NCBI GenBank assembly: GCA_023392575.1 | Contig: JAEVYV010000326.1 | Location: 1 to 10,790, forward strand | Source of the DNA: Bacteroidota bacterium | GTDB taxonomy: Bacteria > Bacteroidota > Bacteroidia > Chitinophagales > Chitinophagaceae | Direction: 5' to 3' | DNA: 10,790 nt | Part shown: positions 7,393 through 10,790 of the stretch, one piece after another | Numbering within the stretch: the first letter of the stretch is position 1 | How the letters are laid out: each line of letters starts with the position of its first letter | Notes under the pieces: generated by a model | Seen by the model: only the letters and a program-made list of their open reading frames with translations | Told to the model about the DNA's origin: nothing | Databases searched by the model: none | Position numbers and translations under genes: made by a program

Positions 7393-8037
7393 TTAAAGAT
7401 CAATGGCTTTTTCCAAAGACACTTCCTGGCCGTTTTTCAAAAGCTTTACGTAAATTCTTTTATGCGTAACATTGATGGAGTCGACCACATCATGGATTTT
7501 GTTGAAGTCGATGTCGTAGGTTTCCTTGAACGTCATGATCGCCTCTTTATCGGTGTTGAGGTTGACCACAAAAATGGACCCGCGGTCGGTATAAGCCCTC
7601 AGGTCGTCGGCCACTTTAAATTTGGGATCGAAGCTGTTTAGTGCCCCCAGGATTTTGGTGATGTTGGTAGTTTTGTTAAAAGGGAGCTTGAACAAAAAGC
7701 CCCGGCCGGTGATGCAATCATTAAATGTAAGCCACGCATGACTGGTGTCTTTGATCACACAGTTAATAGCCGATGCGTTTAGCCGTACGTCCTGGTTGGC
7801 CAGGTCCCTGAAGGGAATGGTTCTGCTGGTAGCCATTTCACCATGCGTCCAGGTAATGGAATCCGGCTCGCAGTTTTTTACTGCTATGGCTACGGATGAA
7901 CCAAAGCGGTCAGAGGATTTAAAATTGAACGAGTCGGATTTGCAGGTGGTGTCGCAAAATGTTTTGGCGGTTCCGGCATTGTTGCTACAGGCTGTAAACA
8001 ACAAAGAAGCAATGGCAAGAATAAAAACTGTTTTCAT
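7393..8037 (-). CDS. Predicted lipoprotein of unknown function
   Basis: This is a 214-residue protein I do not recognise. It begins MKTVFILAIASLLFTACSNN: a short basic start, a hydrophobic core and a lipobox LFTAC with Cys17 as the lipidation site. It is therefore predicted to be membrane-anchored and to face the periplasm or surface. Five further cysteines (28, 32, 56, 93, 108) lie in the N-terminal half and could form disulfides after export. The rest is mixed strand and helix with no known motif; it ends NVTHKRIYVKLLKNGQEVSL in a strand-rich tail. The ATG at 8037 is supported by the signal peptide and by a full TTTG-N19-TAnnTTTG promoter just upstream. The next gene on the strand is xerD, 98 bases on, across an inverted repeat. 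Nothing in the context suggests its role. Confidence 0.87.
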   Translation of the reverse strand: MKTVFILAIASLLFTACSNNAGTAKTFCDTTCKSDSFNFKSSDRFGSSVAIAVKNCEPDSITWTHGEMATSRTIPFRDLANQDVRLNASAINCVIKDTSHAWLTFNDCITGRGFLFKLPFNKTTNITKILGALNSFDPKFKVADDLRAYTDRGSIFVVNLNTDKEAIMTFKETYDIDFNKIHDVVDSINVTHKRIYVKLLKNGQEVSLEKAIDL

Positions 8038-8053
8038 AATAATTTCGTTGAAA

Positions 8054-8084
8054 CAAAAGTAAGGGCTGAGCTCCCCCTTTCAAA
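8054..8084 (-). promoter_or_regulatory. Full Bacteroidetes housekeeping promoter for the lipoprotein gene
   Basis: On the minus strand, TTTG (8084-8081), a 19-base spacer and TACTTTTG (8061-8054) match the Bacteroidetes primary-sigma consensus TTTG-N19-21-TAnnTTTG at every fixed position. The -7 box ends 16 bases before the ATG at 8037. This is the best promoter in the window. It lies in the region that would encode an extended N-terminus of the divergent YkgJ gene. Confidence 0.78.
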
Positions 8085-8145
8085 ATTCTTTTACCTTCGG
8101 GCTCCGCAAAATCTCGACCTTCTGGCACAACGCATCGATAAAGAA

Positions 8146-8532
8146 GTGTGGCAGGAGATCGATTGCCTGTCTTGCTCCAACTGCTGCCGCAACATGACGC
8201 CTACCTATACATTCAAAGACTTGCAGCGCATCGCCAAACATTTGAACATGTCCATAAAAGAATTCAAGACAAAATGGTTGTTCAAAAACCGGCAAGGAGA
8301 ATGGATGAACAAAAGCACTCCGTGTCAGTTTCTCGATCTTAAGACGAACAAGTGCAGCATCTATACGGTTCGCCCGGCCGATTGTGCAGAGTTCCCGCAT
8401 CTGACCAAAAAACCGATGCCCGACTACATGCATGTGCACAAACAAAACGTGCAGCATTGTCCCGCTACCTTTAAAATGGTGGAAAAGCTAATGGATAAGA
8501 TCAAGGAGGCTCATACGCTGGAGAATGTATAG
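8146..8532 (+). CDS. YkgJ-family cysteine-cluster protein (putative Zn/Fe chelator)
   Basis: This is a small cytoplasmic protein of the YkgJ/CxxCxxCC family (PF03692 type), thought to bind zinc or an iron cluster; its function is unproven. From GTG at 8146 it has 128 residues with the metal-binding cysteines C7, C10, C13 and C14 (CLSCSNCC), then C60, C70, C80 and C105, plus the conserved blocks MNKSTPCQFLDLKTNKCSIY and RPADCAEFPHL. The start is doubtful. The same frame is open well upstream, and its translation just ahead of the GTG (NLDLLAQRIDKE) looks like family N-terminus. Yet no ATG, GTG or TTG occurs there; CTG at 8122 is the nearest alternative. A TACCTTCG sequence (8092-8099), one mismatch from TAnnTTTG, would give a very short leader. 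It converges on yraN across 75 bases. Confidence 0.88.
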   Translation: MWQEIDCLSCSNCCRNMTPTYTFKDLQRIAKHLNMSIKEFKTKWLFKNRQGEWMNKSTPCQFLDLKTNKCSIYTVRPADCAEFPHLTKKPMPDYMHVHKQNVQHCPATFKMVEKLMDKIKEAHTLENV

Positions 8533-8607
8533 TATGGTTTTTGGGGATTCCGTTTTTTCAAGAAAAGGATTGCTTTAGATGCCGGAATCTCGTGGCGACT
8601 GGTTGCC

Positions 8608-8961
8608 TTACAAGAAAACGTCTTCAATAAAGAAAAATTCTTTGGTTGCTCCGGATACGTTTATGGACAAGATATCGAACTGGATGTGTTTGTACTCAGG
8701 ATGCTGGGCTAAATAGGCTTCGGCCGCCTGTGTGAGAAATTTGAATTTTTTCCGGGTTACGTTTTCTTCCGGCATGCCAAAGTGTTTGGAGCTGCGAAGC
8801 TTGACTTCTACAAAGTGAAGCACCCCGACTTTGAGTGCAATCAAATCGATTTCGTGGTGAGAATGGCGCCAGTTGCGTTGCAGAATAAGATAATTGCGCT
8901 GGCGCAAATAGTCTTCCGCTAATTGCTCGCCCAACTTTCCGGAGTCAATATGTTGTGCCAT
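8608..8961 (-). CDS. YraN family (UPF0102) endonuclease-like protein
   Basis: This 117-residue protein matches the usual length of the YraN/UPF0102 family, whose fold resembles restriction and Holliday-junction endonucleases. A nuclease role is inferred from the fold and is not well shown. Visible family features are GKLGEQLAEDYLRQRNY near the start, HEIDLIA at 36-42 and HFVEVKLRSS at 49-58. Together these supply the Glu/Asp/Glu-x-Lys set of a PD-(D/E)xK-like site (Glu12, Asp39, Glu52, Lys54). A C-terminal block HIQFDILSINV (about 92-102) closes the domain. The ATG at 8961 fits the family start. The gene diverges from manA with only 28 bases between the start codons, so their promoters must overlap. 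It converges on the YkgJ gene. Confidence 0.93.
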   Translation of the reverse strand: MAQHIDSGKLGEQLAEDYLRQRNYLILQRNWRHSHHEIDLIALKVGVLHFVEVKLRSSKHFGMPEENVTRKKFKFLTQAAEAYLAQHPEYKHIQFDILSINVSGATKEFFFIEDVFL

Positions 8962-8989
8962 ATCTTTATCAAATTAAAAAGAATTCACC

Positions 8990-10195
8990 TTGGATCAAAG
9001 ATTGTTTCCACTCAAAGGAGTGATACAGCACTACTCGTGGGGCGGTTACGAATTTATCCCGCACCTGTTGGGAACCGACAACAAAGAGCACAAGCCCTTT
9101 GCCGAGTACTGGCTGGGAGCACATCCCAATCATCCTTCTTTCACGGCAGATCGTCGCGAAAACTTGTCGGATTTGATCCAGGCTGATCCCCCGGAATGGT
9201 TGGGCGAAACAGTAGCTCATAAATTTACAGGCCTTCCCTTTTTGCTTAAAGTTTTGGACGTTCGGCAAATGCTCTCTATTCAGGTGCATCCTGATAAAGA
9301 GTCTGCGGCCAGGGGCTTTGCTGGCGAAAACGAAAAAGGCATTCCGGTTGCGGCGCCGCACCGAAATTATAAAGACACAAACCACAAGCCCGAGTTGATG
9401 GTGGCCCTGAGTGATTTTTGGCTGCTCCATGGATTTAAAAAGGAAGAAGACCTGGAAAAAATACTGCAGGCCATACCGGAATTTGCGTTCCTGCTGCCGG
9501 TCTTTCGAAGCAAGGGGTACAAAGGGCTGTACGAAGAAGTGATGGCCATGAGCCAGGAAAAAGTGAACCGGATTTTAAAACCCGTTGTGGACAGGATCCT
9601 CCCGCTTTACCAAAACAATGAATTAAAAAAAGACCAGGAAGACTTTTGGGCGGCAAGGGCGGCGCTGAATTTTTGCCGGGATGGGAATTACGACCGCGGT
9701 GTTTTCTCCGTTTATTTTTTCAACCTGGTTCATTTAAAAAAAGGCGAGGGCATTTTTCAGCCGCAGGGCATGCCGCATGCCTACCTGGAAGGACAGAACG
9801 TGGAAGTGATGGCCAATTCCGACAACGTACTCAGAGCCGGCCTGACCGATAAACATATTGACGTTTCGGAATTAATGAAACACGTAGCGTTTAACGCCAC
9901 GTTGCCTCAGGTTTTAGGGTCTTCGGCTTCGGCGCATCAGGTTTTTTCTTCCCCGGCCGAGGAATATGAGCTGCATCGCTATTGCTTGTTGAATGCTGCG
10001 CAAGAACTGCACACCGCAACGGCAGAAATTTGGCTCTTGCTTTCCGGAGAAGCGGCGGTTGAGGCAAATGGTGAAAAATTGGTCGTAAAAAAAGGGGAGA
10101 GCTTTTTTGCAAAACCCCAAACGCATATAACAATAAATTCATCTGCACAAGCTGAGTTATTCAGAGTGCGGGTACCGGATGTGATTAAAAACTGA
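8990..10195 (+). CDS. manA: Mannose-6-phosphate isomerase, class I
   Basis: This 401-residue zinc enzyme interconverts mannose 6-phosphate and fructose 6-phosphate in the cytoplasm, linking glycolysis to GDP-mannose and glycan synthesis. Type I PMI features are YSWGG at 15-19, LGAHPNHPS at 42-50, and the zinc ligands Gln98 and His100 in SIQVHPDKESA, Glu135 in NHKPELMVAL, and His263 in QGMPHAYLEG. The catalytic Arg282 lies in LRAGLTDKHID. A C-terminal cupin-like part covers 320-401. The start is TTG at 8990: an in-frame TAA at 8975 rules out a longer protein and the next Met is residue 94, past the conserved N-terminus. No Shine-Dalgarno sequence is seen. It is probably monocistronic, as DUF6580 downstream has its own promoter box. 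Confidence 0.95.
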   Translation: MDQRLFPLKGVIQHYSWGGYEFIPHLLGTDNKEHKPFAEYWLGAHPNHPSFTADRRENLSDLIQADPPEWLGETVAHKFTGLPFLLKVLDVRQMLSIQVHPDKESAARGFAGENEKGIPVAAPHRNYKDTNHKPELMVALSDFWLLHGFKKEEDLEKILQAIPEFAFLLPVFRSKGYKGLYEEVMAMSQEKVNRILKPVVDRILPLYQNNELKKDQEDFWAARAALNFCRDGNYDRGVFSVYFFNLVHLKKGEGIFQPQGMPHAYLEGQNVEVMANSDNVLRAGLTDKHIDVSELMKHVAFNATLPQVLGSSASAHQVFSSPAEEYELHRYCLLNAAQELHTATAEIWLLLSGEAAVEANGEKLVVKKGESFFAKPQTHITINSSAQAELFRVRVPDVIKN

Positions 10196-10216
10196 GGGCT
10201 GTAACCTTTCTTGCTT

Positions 10217-10224
10217 TATTTTTG
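10217..10224 (+). promoter_or_regulatory. Bacteroidetes-type -7 box for the DUF6580 gene
   Basis: TATTTTTG matches TAnnTTTG exactly and ends 22 bases before the ATG at 10247. No TTTG -33 box is seen at the expected spacing, so the gene could also be read from manA. Confidence rests on the -7 match and its position alone, in a T-rich stretch where chance matches occur. Confidence 0.5.
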
Positions 10225-10246
10225 CCCTTGCTAAAAAAGAGAAAAG

Positions 10247-10790
10247 ATGAAATTGAATAAATCCCTTTTGTTGGCTTTTGGTCTGTTGGTGCTTTCCGCA
10301 TCCCTGTACCGTGTGTGGCCCGACCGTCCTTATGGTTTTGCCCCGCAAATGGCCATGGCTTTGTTTGGAGGCGCTGTTATTAAAAATAAAAGATGGGCCT
10401 TTATACTGCCTTTGTTGTCGATGCTGTTTTCGGATGTTTTGTACCAGTTGTTGTATGTGAATGGCCGTACCACCATCCAGGGATTTTACAGCGGCCAGTG
10501 GACAAATTACCTGCTGATTGCCGGCATAACGGTATTTGGTTTTTTGTTGAAAAAAATCAGCTTTTTGCGGGTTGCCGCTTTTTCACTAACGGGATCAATC
10601 CTGTTTTTCCTGGCATCGAACTTTATGGTTTGGTTGGGCGGTGGCGGACTTTCCCGTCCCAAAACCTTTGATGGATTGATGATGTGTTATTACGATGGCC
10701 TTGCCTTTTTACGAGATTACGGACTGGTGAATGGTTTTTATGGCAATCTGGTTATCGGCGATCTTTTCTTTTGCGCCATTTTATTTGGGG
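10247..10790 (+). CDS. DUF6580 family membrane protein, 3' end outside window
   Basis: The frame from ATG at 10247 stays open to the window edge (181 codons seen). About six hydrophobic segments are visible, at roughly 5-22, 34-46, 50-70, 88-105, 110-131 and 165-181. The blocks GFAPQMAMALFGGAVIKNK, PLLSMLFSDVLYQLLY, FFLASNFMVWLG and FLRDYGLVNGFYGNLVIGDL match what I recall of DUF6580, a Bacteroidetes and proteobacterial integral membrane family that resembles ECF-transporter substrate-binding (S) components. The usual length is near 185-200 residues, so only a few residues should be missing. The substrate is unknown, and no energising or ATPase gene is in view. It lies 51 bases after manA on the same strand. 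Confidence 0.87.
   Translation, partial: MKLNKSLLLAFGLLVLSASLYRVWPDRPYGFAPQMAMALFGGAVIKNKRWAFILPLLSMLFSDVLYQLLYVNGRTTIQGFYSGQWTNYLLIAGITVFGFLLKKISFLRVAAFSLTGSILFFLASNFMVWLGGGGLSRPKTFDGLMMCYYDGLAFLRDYGLVNGFYGNLVIGDLFFCAILFG

Noticed and set aside
8546..8589. GATTCCG/CGGAATC inverted repeat between the convergent YkgJ and yraN genes
   Set aside because: A seven-pair stem with a 30-base loop and no T run is within what chance would give; too weak to call a terminator.
10195..10228. AGGGC/GCCCT pairing after manA as a terminator
   Set aside because: There are only 5 pairs with a 24-base loop, and it overlaps the TATTTTTG promoter box.

Overview
The window looks like ordinary chromosome from a member of the Bacteroidota, probably close to Chitinophagaceae. 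This is inferred from three things: promoter-like boxes of the TAnnTTTG type with no Shine-Dalgarno tracts, proteins typical of that phylum (DUF2911, a SusC-like LQEVVVTGYG motif, an anti-sigma-like membrane protein with a TonB C-terminus, DUF6580), and a Bacteroidetes-style sodium:solute symporter. No rRNA, tRNA, CRISPR array, transposase or phage gene was seen. No gene-free stretch exceeds 200 bases.

Layout. At 2-1363 (+) is the 3' part of a sodium:solute symporter. It converges on a DUF2911/TPR exported protein (1560-2396, -), with two hairpins in the gap. At 2511-4238 (-) is a two-gene unit in which an ECF-like sigma factor is followed 3 bases later by a single-pass protein with an anti-sigma-like head and a TonB_C tail. 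Divergent from it is a large secreted von Willebrand A protein (4322-6238, +). Next on the minus strand come a xerD gene interrupted by one in-frame stop (6395-7294) and an orphan lipoprotein (7393-8037). A YkgJ-type cysteine-cluster protein (8146-8532, +) converges on yraN (8608-8961, -). yraN diverges by only 28 bases from manA (8990-10195, +). A DUF6580 membrane protein begins at 10247 and runs off the window.

How the genes fit together. The sigma factor, its membrane partner and the divergent vWA protein look like one envelope-signalling module. Both non-sigma proteins carry the EVVV strand of the SusC/carboxypeptidase-regulatory type. The other genes are housekeeping (manA, yraN, xerD) or poorly characterised and show no obvious shared pathway.

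The strongest anomaly is xerD. The two halves are in the same frame and adjacent, all six catalytic residues fall at the E. coli XerD positions, and the only lesion is a TAA at codon 161. Other points worth a look are the SusC-plug-like segment inside the vWA protein, a long imperfect inverted repeat upstream of xerD, and the missing canonical start codon of the YkgJ gene. I found no clear evidence of a wholly new multi-gene system.
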